Source of the DNA: Lewinella sp. W8
GTDB lineage: Bacteria > Bacteroidota > Bacteroidia > Chitinophagales > Saprospiraceae
DNA: 64,000 nt
Direction of reading: 5' to 3'
Assembly (NCBI RefSeq): GCF_004375085.3
Contig: NZ_SNAQ03000004.1
Location: forward strand, 248,001 to 312,000
Shown here in pieces: positions 55,151 to 64,000 of this stretch. Made by a program: the position numbers and the translations under genes. The notes under the pieces are model-generated. The model had not been told where the DNA came from. It saw only the letters and a list, made by a program, of their open reading frames with translations, and ran no database searches. Within the stretch, counting starts at the first letter, position 1; every line of letters starts with the position of its first letter.

Positions 55151-58100
55151 TTATTTCTTCACGGCCGTCTTCTGACGCTGGCGCTCCATCTGCTTTTGCT
55201 GCAGGTAGAAGCGTTCCAGCATGAAGAACATCACGTGCTCGTGCACCTTGTTCTTACTGGCCGCGAAGCGCAGTATCGACATATGGATGTAGCTCTGCAG
55301 ACCTTCCATTTTGTCCTGAATGCTCAGGTGACGGAAGTGCTGCTGGTAGATTTCCGTAATGTCCTTCCGGAAGACCGCCAGAATCTGCCGCATGGCGGCT
55401 TCCTGCTCAAAGGGGAACTGCTCGGCCACGACCGCCGCCGCAATCTTCGGCAGGTGGTTTTTGTAGCGAAGGGTCAGGTCCCGTTTCTGGAGCTTATTGG
55501 TGTTGAAGATATGGCTGAAGGTCTCCCGGCGCTCCTTGAGGAACTCCCCGATCTGCTTGTCGTCCAGCTCGAATACCTCCACGTAAATCTGCATCATCCG
55601 CATCATGAGGAGCCATTCTTCGTCCTTGTTGACCTCGGCACTCAGCAGGCTCTTCAGGCGCACGACGGCCGTACTATCCACGGCGAAAAGTTCTTCGCTG
55701 GCGCGCATCAGGTCGGCACCGTAGCGCTCCAGCTCCCGCTGGTAGGTGTCCACCATGATCTTCCAGATGAAACCATTTTCCAGTTCCGGAGCGAAGTATT
55801 CGTTCATCCGGCGGATGACCTCCCCGATGGCGGCGTGGTCGGGCGTACGGAAGCGGATGCGGAGGTGGTAGTCGGGGTCGCGCAGGCGGAGGAAGAAGAA
55901 GCTCGAGATCAGTCCCTCGCGGTGCAGCTCGGCCAGGAAGACGGGCAGGCGCTCACTAACGATTTTCTCCACGGCGTTTGCGCCGGCGTAGAGCTTGAAG
56001 AAGATCCACTCGCTGCTGGGGAACACGGTGCGGGGGGTGTCCGCCACCGCCTCTACGATCTCGGGCGCCACGCGCTTCGGGTGCCGCAGAAATACCTCGT
56101 TGCGGAAGGGCAGCAGGAGTTCGTGGGCGTAACCCTGTCCCTGGTGCTCGAACCAGTAGTCTTCGGCCTGGACGCCGATGGCCTCCGTGATCAGGATGAG
56201 GTTCGTCTCGATGATCTCGGAGAAGAGGAACAGGCTGGCCTGGTTGTTCAGGTCGATGAAGATCGGGGTGCCGCGGTCGTGGTAGTTGAAGGTGCGGGGC
56301 CATCCCTGCTCGTCGAAGTGCGCTCTGACCTTCTCAGCGAATTCCTCGAAGGGGAAGTTTTTCAGCTTCTTGATCTCGTGGGTAGGAATGCGCCAGCTGG
56401 CCGGACGGAACACGAAGTTCTTATACTGGAGGCGGGGGATGTAGTCCACCATCTTGGTGATGGGCCCCAGGTTGGGCGCAAACTCGTAGTAGCCGTGGTG
56501 GTACTCCTCCTGCAGGGTCGCCAGGAACTTGTACACGGGCAGGCAGTTGTGGAAATAGTTGTGAGCGTTGGAGAGGCGGGGAACGATTTCCTTGCCCAGG
56601 CTTTTGCTCACGAGCACCAGCCGTCCGCCCCGCAGGCCAAGGTACAGGTCCGTTACGGGAATCAGGCCCTCCTCGGTGGAGTTGGATTTGGTGATATAAC
56701 CGATTTCGTACTGATGAATTTTGGGTCGCTCGGTAATGTTACCCACCCGGAAGTTGGCCAGGTGGTTTACCTCGGCGATCACGTTATCCCCGACGCTCTG
56801 TGCCTCAAAGTCGGCCAGCTCCCGCAGGCAGTCTTCGATTTCGTCGTTGAGGTGGGCGAAGCGGGCCAGCAGCGCCGTGGCGCTGTCTTTGCCGATGCCC
56901 TTGAACACGATGGTGGGCTCCTCTTCGCCGGGGTTGGGGACCACGTTGATCATCGCCAGCGCCGTGGGCGGAATGTTCTCCAGGTCGTAGCTGAAGCGCT
57001 CCATGTCCTTGTCGGTCAGCTCAATCGTTTCGCTGCCTTCGGCGCGGGCCTTCAGGATGCGGTCCAGCAGGAAGGAATGCAGGTTGAAATCCCACTTGAC
57101 GTCCCGCTCTTTGCTGGTCTTCATCCGCGGTGCCCGGGGAAGGTTATCCACCAGTGGCGTGAAGGTGAAGGCTTCGGATCCCAGGTTGTCAAAGCCGATG
57201 CCCAGCTCGGGGTCGAGGGCCTCCAGCAGCGGCACCATCCGGCGCTCGTAGCGTTCGTCAAACTGCTTTTTGAACTTGGCCAGGCTGTTGCCCGTCGGCA
57301 CCCGACAGAGCTTGGCGAAGGCCTTCATTCCCCGCTGAATGTGGCGGGCCATCTGGAAGTCAACCCGCGGCGTTCCCGTGGTGACGACCTCACTGTCCAA
57401 CCGGATGATGTTGGGGTAGGCCTTTCCGTGAAATGCTTCCACGGTAGCGGCGATGTTCCGGTAGCGCACGACATTCTTCTCGTCCCCCAGTCCGCTGATC
57501 TGCGCTTCCAGGGCATTGAGGTGATTGAGGTAGCGCTCCACGGTAGTCGCGGCCGGCGTGTCCTCGGCGCGGTCCTGGCAACCCTCCAGAATTTCCCGGA
57601 GCTGGTCCTGATAGCCGGTACCCACTACCCGGGGTTCCAGCTCACTGATGAGAATCTTGGCGTCGATCAACTGAAGAATGAACCCTTTCGCTTCACTCAC
57701 GGTGACGTCTTCATCGGCAATCAGGGAAGCCAGTTCTCCGATCGTTTTCCCCTGAGCGGCGGCGTCCCGAAGGATTTGAATATATTCGTTATTGGAGAAA
57801 ATAGACAGGTTGTAGGCCCGCCCGGACTGGCTGTCCACGTACTCCACGTAGCGGGATTTGGTGCCAATGTCCAGGATGGAATTGTTGGGATAAAAACGCA
57901 GCAATTCCAGGATACCGGGCTGGTCCCGGAACTCATTGGCCAGGAAAATCATGTAGGCCGTATCCAGCTTTACTTCCCGGCGGAGTTTATAGTCTTTGAT
58001 CGCTTCCGTCGTCGTGTCAGAATTGACGACTTCCCCGCTTCCTACGCCGGCACACAGTCCGAAGGGCGTGGCCCGGTAACTCATCCGGTTCAGGTACTTC

Positions 58101-58345
58101 AGCGCCGTTACCCGAAAGCGAGACATCCGCTTGGGGTCCGCTTCCGTTTGGAGGGAACCAACGAGAAACTTCTCTACTTCTTCGAAAAAGACCGGGGAAG
58201 CCACGTAGATCGCTTCCTGCACCTGATCTTTACTCAGGGCCTCCGCGAGAAACTCATCGACGGAGGAATAATTGCTGGCCGCGTCAAAAGCGGTGACCGG
58301 CAGCATGGGAGTTCGGTAGACGTATTTGTTGAAAAATTTGATCAT
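55151..58345 (-). CDS. Lantibiotic dehydratase, full-length LanB type
   Basis: A 1064-residue class I dehydratase. The N-terminal ~740 residues are the glutamylation part, with MSYRATPFGLCAGVGSGEVV at ~95, typical of Lant_dehydr_N. The C-terminal ~290 residues, from PSSEWIFFKLYAGANAVEKI at ~770 to LQSYIHMSILRFAAS near 1035, form the glutamate-elimination domain (thiopeptide-type SpaB_C). Such enzymes use glutamyl-tRNA to dehydrate Ser/Thr in a leader-bound peptide. The length is the complete form, not a split thiopeptide type. It is followed by the C39 exporter and preceded by the flavin oxidoreductase. Confidence 0.92.
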   Translation of the reverse strand: MIKFFNKYVYRTPMLPVTAFDAASNYSSVDEFLAEALSKDQVQEAIYVASPVFFEEVEKFLVGSLQTEADPKRMSRFRVTALKYLNRMSYRATPFGLCAGVGSGEVVNSDTTTEAIKDYKLRREVKLDTAYMIFLANEFRDQPGILELLRFYPNNSILDIGTKSRYVEYVDSQSGRAYNLSIFSNNEYIQILRDAAAQGKTIGELASLIADEDVTVSEAKGFILQLIDAKILISELEPRVVGTGYQDQLREILEGCQDRAEDTPAATTVERYLNHLNALEAQISGLGDEKNVVRYRNIAATVEAFHGKAYPNIIRLDSEVVTTGTPRVDFQMARHIQRGMKAFAKLCRVPTGNSLAKFKKQFDERYERRMVPLLEALDPELGIGFDNLGSEAFTFTPLVDNLPRAPRMKTSKERDVKWDFNLHSFLLDRILKARAEGSETIELTDKDMERFSYDLENIPPTALAMINVVPNPGEEEPTIVFKGIGKDSATALLARFAHLNDEIEDCLRELADFEAQSVGDNVIAEVNHLANFRVGNITERPKIHQYEIGYITKSNSTEEGLIPVTDLYLGLRGGRLVLVSKSLGKEIVPRLSNAHNYFHNCLPVYKFLATLQEEYHHGYYEFAPNLGPITKMVDYIPRLQYKNFVFRPASWRIPTHEIKKLKNFPFEEFAEKVRAHFDEQGWPRTFNYHDRGTPIFIDLNNQASLFLFSEIIETNLILITEAIGVQAEDYWFEHQGQGYAHELLLPFRNEVFLRHPKRVAPEIVEAVADTPRTVFPSSEWIFFKLYAGANAVEKIVSERLPVFLAELHREGLISSFFFLRLRDPDYHLRIRFRTPDHAAIGEVIRRMNEYFAPELENGFIWKIMVDTYQRELERYGADLMRASEELFAVDSTAVVRLKSLLSAEVNKDEEWLLMMRMMQIYVEVFELDDKQIGEFLKERRETFSHIFNTNKLQKRDLTLRYKNHLPKIAAAVVAEQFPFEQEAAMRQILAVFRKDITEIYQQHFRHLSIQDKMEGLQSYIHMSILRFAASKNKVHEHVMFFMLERFYLQQKQMERQRQKTAVKK

Positions 58346-58393
58346 GACTATGGTATTTTCTGTATTCGCTAAGCAATTATTTCTTGTGGGTTT

Positions 58394-59368
58394 CTAGGCG
58401 TAGGTGGGCGTGGACAACCGGGCGCTATTGGAGCCTACGGCGGGAAGCTGAAAGGCCTTGCTGAGTAGCTCCAGGCTCTCCAGTTTTTCCTCATTCCGCT
58501 CGTTGGTGTCGAAGATGACAAACTCATCTACGCCGTACCGGCGTGACAGGGCGTCAATGCGCTCCAGAAAGAGTTCCGGCGGGCCGACTACGGTATTGGG
58601 AGTAATTGTCCCCTTACCCTGTTTTTTCAGCCGTTCTTTGGCGGCTTGCAGCCGCCGCTCATCCTCCTGGCAAATGCCCACCAGGGCGATGATGGCCCGG
58701 GGTAGGTATCCGTGTTGCGCCCGGAACTCCTCGCGGTAGCGCGCAATGATGTCGTACTCCTCGTAGTTCAGGCTGTTGATGTCGTGGAAGGTCGACTTCA
58801 CCATGTGCATCTGGCCGCGAATGGCCTCCGGATATTTCCGGAAGGAAGATCCCAGCCAGAAGAGTTCCGGCGCCCCGCCGAAGACCGGCGGGATCATGGT
58901 CTGCTCTTCCTCCATGATCCGGTGCTCGTCGTGCAGCAGGGTCGCTACCCGCTGAACCCGCTCGGTGAAATCGTCGGGGTACTCGGCGAATTGCTCGCAC
59001 CGCATTTGCCGGCCGATCCGGGGGGCGGGTCGGCCGTTGGCGAAGCCCAGGTCACACCGGCCGGGAAAAAGATTGGCGAGCAGCTTGAAGTCACAGGCGA
59101 CGTGATAGGGAGAATAGAAGTTCATGAGCACGCCCGCCATACCCACTTTGATGCGGTCCGTCTGTTGCAGCAGGAGGGGCAGCAGCATCTGCGGAGAGGA
59201 CCAGGGCGCCATGGCGTTGAACAGGTGGTGCTCTCCGAGCCAGAACCGGGAAAAGCCCAGTTCGTCGGCGCGTTCAGCGTACTCCAGTACGTCGAGTACC
59301 GAATGCATGCTGCTCTGGTCGCGGTGGCGGTTGCCGAATTCTAGAAGGCCGAGTTTGATGTTCTTCAT
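58394..59368 (-). CDS. Luciferase-like flavin oxidoreductase of the lan cluster
   Basis: A 324-residue protein of the bacterial luciferase family. LGLLEFGNRHRDQSSMHSVL, FSRFWLGEHHLFNAMAPWSS and the C-terminal RYGVDEFVIFDTN fit the TIM-barrel LLM class. It uses reduced flavin, either as a monooxygenase or a reductase such as F420-type. Its position between LanC and LanB (11 bp and 48 bp gaps) points to tailoring of the modified peptide. The exact reaction is unknown. Confidence 0.88.
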   Translation of the reverse strand: MKNIKLGLLEFGNRHRDQSSMHSVLDVLEYAERADELGFSRFWLGEHHLFNAMAPWSSPQMLLPLLLQQTDRIKVGMAGVLMNFYSPYHVACDFKLLANLFPGRCDLGFANGRPAPRIGRQMRCEQFAEYPDDFTERVQRVATLLHDEHRIMEEEQTMIPPVFGGAPELFWLGSSFRKYPEAIRGQMHMVKSTFHDINSLNYEEYDIIARYREEFRAQHGYLPRAIIALVGICQEDERRLQAAKERLKKQGKGTITPNTVVGPPELFLERIDALSRRYGVDEFVIFDTNERNEEKLESLELLSKAFQLPAVGSNSARLSTPTYA

Positions 59369-59379
59369 GGCGGAGTGGC

Positions 59380-60597
59380 TTACAGGTTAAGAAGGAAGAA
59401 GTCGCTGGCGGGGAGATTTGCTTCCGGAAGGCTGCCGAGCATCCCCAGGCTGACCCCGGGCAACCCCTCCAGCATTGAGAGGGTCCGGGTGACCGGTTCG
59501 GTAGTGTGCTCGGGGGTGTGCATCAGGGTCTCGGCGTGATCGAGCCAGTGCCGGTGGGCGTGGCCGCAGGCCGCGCTGCCGGTTTCCCGTGCAATGGCGG
59601 CAAACATGTAGGAGGTGCCAATGGCCCCGTGGCAGAAGTAGGGGTTCACGTTGATCTGGGCGTTGGCGGGGTCCAGTCGGGTGGCCAAGTGGTCGGATAG
59701 CCGCCGGCCGCGGGCGTATTGCTCCTCGTCCCCGATCACCTTACCCACCTTCAGTTGGGCCAGGGCCACGTTGATGTCTCCGTAGCACCACCCCACCCGG
59801 GAAACGTAGGCTCCGGGGCGCTCTTTTTCCCAGTGCTCGGGATCGTTTTCCACCACGAAGGTGGGATAGAAAACCTGCCACTGCTCTTCCGGATTTTCCG
59901 GGCGGCGGTAGCTTTCCATGTACCGTCCGATATCCTGCAGGAGGGTCCGCATCAGTGCGGGGCGGTAGCCCCGCCGCAGGGCTTCGGCGAAGATCAACTG
60001 ATGACCGGCCAGGCCGTGGGCCAACCCGAAGCTGTATTCTTCGGGATGCTGTTCCATGATGACGCTGTTGTAGATCCGGCTTCCGCGATCGTCGGTAACG
60101 AGTTGCGCCACGTAGGTGTCAATAATTTCGTCCATGGCGGGCTCAACGACCGGGTTCGGCCACCGCTTCAGGAAGGTTAAAAAGACCCCGAGCGGCCCGT
60201 GCAGGTAGTCGGTGTTGCGTTTCGCAAAATCCTTACGGCACTCCTTCATCAAGACGTCCACCAGGGTGGCGTAGGTCGTCTCCGGGAGGTAGGCCGGCGC
60301 CAGGCCCTCGGCTTCCAGGTGGTCCAGGGTGTACATCACGCCCGCCAGACCCGAGCAGAAGGTGTGCAGGGAGCTCGTACGGAGTTTGCCCTCGTTGAGA
60401 CGGTTGACGATTTCGGTGAGCATCGTTTCGCTGAGTTGCTGGTAGCTCGGGTCCAGGTGGCGGCCGACGTGAGCGGCCGACAGGGCAATTCCACTCAATC
60501 CTCCCATCAGAGAAATGCTGAACTTCTCCGTGTAGGCCAATGCAAATTCCCTCATTTTTTCGGTGGCTAATTCAAAGCCGTTGGCGGTAGCGATCAT
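59380..60597 (-). CDS. Lanthionine synthetase C-like cyclase with intact zinc site
   Basis: A 405-residue alpha-toroid. The zinc ligands are Cys271 in VGWCYGDINVA and Cys322-His323 in PYFCHGAIG. The catalytic His194 is in FGLAHGLAG. All residues known from NisC-type enzymes to bind zinc and activate Cys are present, so it should catalyse thioether ring closure between Cys and dehydroamino acids. It begins 2 bp after the stop of a diverged LanC paralogue and ends 11 bp before the flavin oxidoreductase. Confidence 0.92.
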   Translation of the reverse strand: MIATANGFELATEKMREFALAYTEKFSISLMGGLSGIALSAAHVGRHLDPSYQQLSETMLTEIVNRLNEGKLRTSSLHTFCSGLAGVMYTLDHLEAEGLAPAYLPETTYATLVDVLMKECRKDFAKRNTDYLHGPLGVFLTFLKRWPNPVVEPAMDEIIDTYVAQLVTDDRGSRIYNSVIMEQHPEEYSFGLAHGLAGHQLIFAEALRRGYRPALMRTLLQDIGRYMESYRRPENPEEQWQVFYPTFVVENDPEHWEKERPGAYVSRVGWCYGDINVALAQLKVGKVIGDEEQYARGRRLSDHLATRLDPANAQINVNPYFCHGAIGTSYMFAAIARETGSAACGHAHRHWLDHAETLMHTPEHTTEPVTRTLSMLEGLPGVSLGMLGSLPEANLPASDFFLLNL

Positions 60598-60599
60598 GG

Positions 60600-61889
60600 T
60601 TAGTTCAGGTAAAAGATTGAATAAAAAGTGTCGTAGTTTCCTTCAATGGCCAGCTCGGTGATGAAGCCGCCCACGGGGCCTTCGTAGAGGCTCACGGACT
60701 GCATGGCGAGGTAGGAGTACCGGTCAAATACCGGCAGGTCGGTGCCGCTCGTGCGGTTGTCGTAGTACTGGTCGCGCCAGTATTCGGCGGCGGAGCGGAA
60801 GGTGATGTCTCCCGTCAGCGTGTGCAGGCGGTGGAAGAACAGCCAGGCACCGGGCCGACCGTACAGCAGGCGATTGTCCGTAATGCCGGTGTCTTCGGCC
60901 GACTGCCGACGGGCCGTCCACCGCAGCCGGTGCAGGATCCGGGCCGCCATTCGGCGGTCATCCAGGGCTAATGCTCCCCGCCACTGGGCGAAGAGGATAC
61001 CGGCATCACCGTAGGCCAACGACAGCCGACTGTTACCGCCCCGGGATCCGTCGGCGAAGTAGGCTCCCGCCTCGGCGGGGTTTTGCCGCCGCTCCTCCAG
61101 GGCAGTGACCAGAGCACGGACCTCCCGGCGGGCCAGCGGGTCCTGCGGCTGATCCCGGAGGATGGCCGCCGCACAGGAGAGCCAGCAGGCCAGGCCGTGG
61201 CTGATGCCCGTAGCGTAGCGGTACTTCCCGGCCTTGGTCGTGGCGTTTAGGTCGGCGGGGATGGCCCGCAGGATTTCCGGAAACAGATGGCGGAACTGGT
61301 CGGGAAACTGGACAAAATACCAGGCGGGTTGGAAGGCACCCTCGTAGGCATCCAGGTCATGGCGCGCGATGAGTGCGCGCATCCGGGTGACCAGTAAATC
61401 ATCAATCAGAGCTAGCAGTGGGGCGGCGGATTCCTCCACGTCCAGGGTACTTCCGTAGTGCCGCAGGAAGGTGGCCAGTTCGCTCATTTCGATGAGCATG
61501 CTGCCCCGCTTGCCGCCCCGGGCCACGCCCTCCACGCAGGCCCAGCACAGTTTTTGGGCAGTCTGCCAGTCCTGCTGGTGCCCCCACTTCAGGAAGCGAA
61601 AGAGGTAGAACAGGCTCAGTCCGTTCAGGCCAAATCCCGTATCGTAGCGATTCACGATGGGCTCGTGCTGCTCCAGGTAACCGTCCAGGCGGCGCATGGC
61701 CTCGGCCGTGGAAGCATTGGGCTCTGAAGTGTTTACGCGGCAGGCCAGGGAGGAATTGGGCACTGACGTGCGGGTGCCGGGGATATCCTGATCAGCCGTG
61801 AACCGGGTGGCAAGATCGGGCGTGATGGCCGGAGAATTTTGCTGGATGGACATGGTGAACGATTGAAGGTTTACGGAGGAAGATGGCAT
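60600..61889 (-). CDS. LanC paralogue lacking zinc ligands, probable pseudoenzyme
   Basis: A 429-residue protein with the LanC fold (ATGISHGLACWL with His231 retained; SLAYGDAGILFAQW; RLLYGRPGAWLFF). Aligned with the neighbouring LanC, Cys271 becomes Ala292 (WCYGD to LAYGD) and Cys322-His323 becomes Leu342-Tyr343 (FCHG to LLYG). All three zinc ligands are gone while the surrounding Gly-rich turns remain. It should not bind zinc or catalyse cyclisation alone. The start could be ATG 61889 or 61853. It may act as a partner for the active LanC or bind the leader. Confidence 0.85.
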   Translation of the reverse strand: MPSSSVNLQSFTMSIQQNSPAITPDLATRFTADQDIPGTRTSVPNSSLACRVNTSEPNASTAEAMRRLDGYLEQHEPIVNRYDTGFGLNGLSLFYLFRFLKWGHQQDWQTAQKLCWACVEGVARGGKRGSMLIEMSELATFLRHYGSTLDVEESAAPLLALIDDLLVTRMRALIARHDLDAYEGAFQPAWYFVQFPDQFRHLFPEILRAIPADLNATTKAGKYRYATGISHGLACWLSCAAAILRDQPQDPLARREVRALVTALEERRQNPAEAGAYFADGSRGGNSRLSLAYGDAGILFAQWRGALALDDRRMAARILHRLRWTARRQSAEDTGITDNRLLYGRPGAWLFFHRLHTLTGDITFRSAAEYWRDQYYDNRTSGTDLPVFDRYSYLAMQSVSLYEGPVGGFITELAIEGNYDTFYSIFYLN

Positions 61890-62020
61890 GGATAGGGCCC
61901 TACCCGGGGCCCCGGCTCAGCAAGCGTGCCACGTGGCACCTGCGCGTATGCGCCCCCTGCCAAGCCGGATCCCACGGGATTTTCTGGGTCCAGTCCCGGT
62001 TAACACCGGTAGGTAACGGG

Positions 62021-64000
62021 TTATTCCGCGCGGAAGCGATCCACTTCGCCGGAGGGGCCACGCTGATAATTCTTGCGCAGCTTACCCAGGCGGTAGTTGG
62101 CGGAAACGGAGAGTCGTCGGGTGTTGAAATCCGAGAAGTAGTTGCCCGCGTAGCCGGGGAAGAAGTTGTCTCCGGCGGCGTTGAAGGTGTTGAATACGTC
62201 GCTCAGGTTCACCACCAGCGTCAGCGCGTCACCGGGCACCTTGTACCGGAACCCGACGCCGAGGCGCCAGCGGTCGGCGGTCTCGCCCTGGAAGTAGGTG
62301 CGCCCGCGGAGGTAGTAGAAGGAGTTCTCGAAGGAAAGTCGGTCGGTGATCTTGTACTGGGACCCACCGGAGATGGTCACCTTGGTGTCCTGCGTCCCCT
62401 CGATGCCGGGTTCCTGGAACTGCTCGTAGAAGGTGTAGGTGAAGGGCAGCACCAGGCCGGAGAGTTGTCCGCGCAGACGACCTCCTTCGCCGAAGCGGAA
62501 GTAAATCGTGGTCAGGGCGTAGATGGCCTCGGCCCGGTAGGCGTTCTCGGGGGTGATGGTCGTGGTCACGCCATCCTCGCCCAGACGCCGGACGTCCTGG
62601 GTGTAGTTGGTGCCGTTGATGTAGCCCAGGTTCAGGTTCAGGAACTGGAACAACTGGGCCGTGAAGCTCACCCGGTGGGTGATCTGGGGCAGCAGCGTAT
62701 TGTTACCCGCCCGGAAGGTGAAGGCGTCCACGAAGCGAACGTAGGGGTTCAGCTGCAGATAGTCCGGCCGGGTAATGGAGGAGCTGTAGTTCACCGACGC
62801 CCGGAACTTCTGTCCGCCATCGAAGCTCAACGACACGTTGGGGAACAGGTTGGTGTAATCCTGCGTTCCGGTGAGGTTGACTTTGTAGCTTTCGGTTTCG
62901 ATGGCGCTGTGTTCCACCCGGAGTCCTCCCTCAAAGGCAAAGGCACCCATTTTCTGCTGGTAGGCCAGGTAGGCGGCGTAGACGCGCTCCCGGTAGCGGA
63001 GGCTGTCGCTCAGGGCGAGATTCCGGCGGGGCGGCTGGAAGGAGATGGTATCGTAGGTGGCGAAGTTTTCAATTTCCCCGTCGGTGATCTTGGCACCAAT
63101 TTTGAAGTGCGCATCGGGGTTGAGGTACTTCGTGTAGTCGGCCCGGAAGGTTACCTGGGCACCGTCCAGCGGGAGCTGAGCCTGGAGGCGGGTTCCCTCG
63201 TCGAGAGAAATGGTTGGGGGCTGGCGGCGGGTGAAAATGGGATTTTCCCGGGAGAAGCCCGTGAGGTAGCCCAGGGTGAGGCGCAACTCACTGCCCAGCG
63301 TGTCCAGGTCATTTTCGTAGTACAGGTCGGCGGTGGTGAGGTTGTCCCTCAGGTTATTGTCTTCCTGGAAGAGAATGTCGTCTCCGGCAAAAATGCCGCC
63401 GGTGGTGGAGAGTCGGTTGTGGTCGGTTTCCCCGTCGGTGAAGTAGGAGTTGGCGCTGGCTCCGATGCGCTGGTTGTCGGTCAGGTCGTACTCCAGGCCG
63501 AGGTTAAAGGAGGGCAGCAGGTTCAGGGTATTCGTTTCGGAGAAATGATCGATGGTGCCAATTTCGTTGCCGCTGGCGTCGGAATAGATTTCGTTCCGTC
63601 GGGCGGTACCGTAGGAGAAGTTTCGGTTGAAACCCACGCCGCCGTTAAACCGCAGCTTTTGCCCGTTCCAGTTAAGGTATACGTTGTGGCTGTTGCTCAG
63701 CTCCCGGTCGATGGTGATCCGGTTGCTCAGGTTGAGGTTATAGAGTTGTTCGACGTTGCGGTCGGTGATGATGTTGATTTCGCCCCCCGAACCGGCGGCG
63801 TCCTGGTCGACGGATTTGCCGTTGGTCACCACGATGGACTTGATGCTGGAGGCGGGGATGCTTTCCAGCAGCGTGGCGGCCTGCTGGCCGGTCATGGTTT
63901 TGCGGCGACCGTTGAAGAGGACCGTCACGTTGCCCATCCCGTTGAGGGTGATGCTGCGGCCATCGACGAAAATGCCGGGCACCTGATCGAGAATTTCCAG
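62021..64000 (-). CDS. TonB-dependent receptor, outer-membrane beta-barrel family, N-terminus beyond right edge
   Basis: The frame is open to the right edge, so the N-terminus is missing; about 659 residues are visible. The visible start (LEILDQVPGIFVDGR and SIKSIVVTNGKSVDQDAAGS in part) is a TonB plug domain. A long beta-barrel follows with alternating aromatic strands and ends in RLSVSANYRLGKLRKNYQRG before a short tail. This is the Bacteroidota OMP_b-brl_3 type. It is upstream of the LanC pair on the same strand with a 131-bp gap, so it may belong to the same operon, perhaps for uptake or export of the peptide or a metal (inference). Confidence 0.88.
   Translation of the reverse strand: MEILDQVPGIFVDGRSITLNGMGNVTVLFNGRRKTMTGQQAATLLESIPASSIKSIVVTNGKSVDQDAAGSGGEINIITDRNVEQLYNLNLSNRITIDRELSNSHNVYLNWNGQKLRFNGGVGFNRNFSYGTARRNEIYSDASGNEIGTIDHFSETNTLNLLPSFNLGLEYDLTDNQRIGASANSYFTDGETDHNRLSTTGGIFAGDDILFQEDNNLRDNLTTADLYYENDLDTLGSELRLTLGYLTGFSRENPIFTRRQPPTISLDEGTRLQAQLPLDGAQVTFRADYTKYLNPDAHFKIGAKITDGEIENFATYDTISFQPPRRNLALSDSLRYRERVYAAYLAYQQKMGAFAFEGGLRVEHSAIETESYKVNLTGTQDYTNLFPNVSLSFDGGQKFRASVNYSSSITRPDYLQLNPYVRFVDAFTFRAGNNTLLPQITHRVSFTAQLFQFLNLNLGYINGTNYTQDVRRLGEDGVTTTITPENAYRAEAIYALTTIYFRFGEGGRLRGQLSGLVLPFTYTFYEQFQEPGIEGTQDTKVTISGGSQYKITDRLSFENSFYYLRGRTYFQGETADRWRLGVGFRYKVPGDALTLVVNLSDVFNTFNAAGDNFFPGYAGNYFSDFNTRRLSVSANYRLGKLRKNYQRGPSGEVDRFRAE

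Noticed and set aside
55196..58372. 1058-codon open frame on the plus strand
   Set aside because: Antisense to lanB; the minus strand has recognisable dehydratase domains. The length reflects GC-rich codon use.

Overview
The window reads as chromosomal DNA of a GC-rich member of the Bacteroidota, most plausibly a Saprospiria/Lewinella-type marine bacterium (inference). The evidence is a giant secreted protein ending in a type IX secretion (Por) sorting domain, a lipoprotein-type TamA homologue (TamL) beside a TrmH-type methyltransferase, an RprX/RprY-like two-component pair, two sortilin-like BNR-repeat proteins, an OMP-type TonB-dependent receptor, and promoter-like elements of the Bacteroidota form TTTG-N19/20-TAnnTTTG. 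No rRNA, tRNA, CRISPR array, transposase or phage gene was seen. Coding density is high, but several gaps of 0.3-1 kb hold short repeats.

Layout. 1-5080: the end of a BNR-repeat protein (cut by the left edge), a repeat-rich gap, a small membrane protein, a TauE-type permease with an RDD protein, and a second repeat-rich gap. 5093-14212: a histidine kinase and its response regulator, a PBP4-type D-Ala-D-Ala carboxypeptidase, a 1079-residue BNR-repeat protein, a MOSC protein and a membrane protein. 14238-20421: TamL divergent from an rRNA/tRNA 2'-O-methyltransferase, a five-copy 178-bp tandem repeat, a Nudix hydrolase, a membrane protein/lipoprotein pair and a thioesterase. 20533-27848: a peptide-export locus with a C39 peptidase-ABC transporter, an HlyD adaptor, a Cys-rich protein, two paralogous TPR-like proteins and a newly found 46-codon gene for a double-glycine leader peptide. 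28240-31433: feoAB and thymidine kinase. 31674-39214: a proline-rich protein, a 1625-residue repetitive beta-helix protein with a type IX tail, and a PhoD-DUF1499 fusion. 39477-46423: the complete histidine utilisation operon hutHUIG with a divergent LysR gene. 46426-50488: small genes, a TetR/alkB pair with a perfect palindromic operator, and a sulfotransferase-like gene joined to a lipoprotein gene. 50560-52218: adenine deaminase. 52352-64000: a lanthipeptide-type cluster in one orientation, with a TonB-dependent receptor, a LanC paralogue lacking its zinc ligands, an intact LanC, a luciferase-like flavin oxidoreductase, a full-length LanB, a C39 peptidase-ABC exporter and a small membrane-anchored protein.

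The most interesting content is the pair of peptide systems. The 20-28 kb locus has everything needed to make, cleave and export a small acidic Gly-Gly peptide, and beside it two TPR-like proteins that could be its sensors (inference). The 52-64 kb locus is a Gram-negative class I lanthipeptide-like machine with a dead/live LanC pair and no visible precursor gene.
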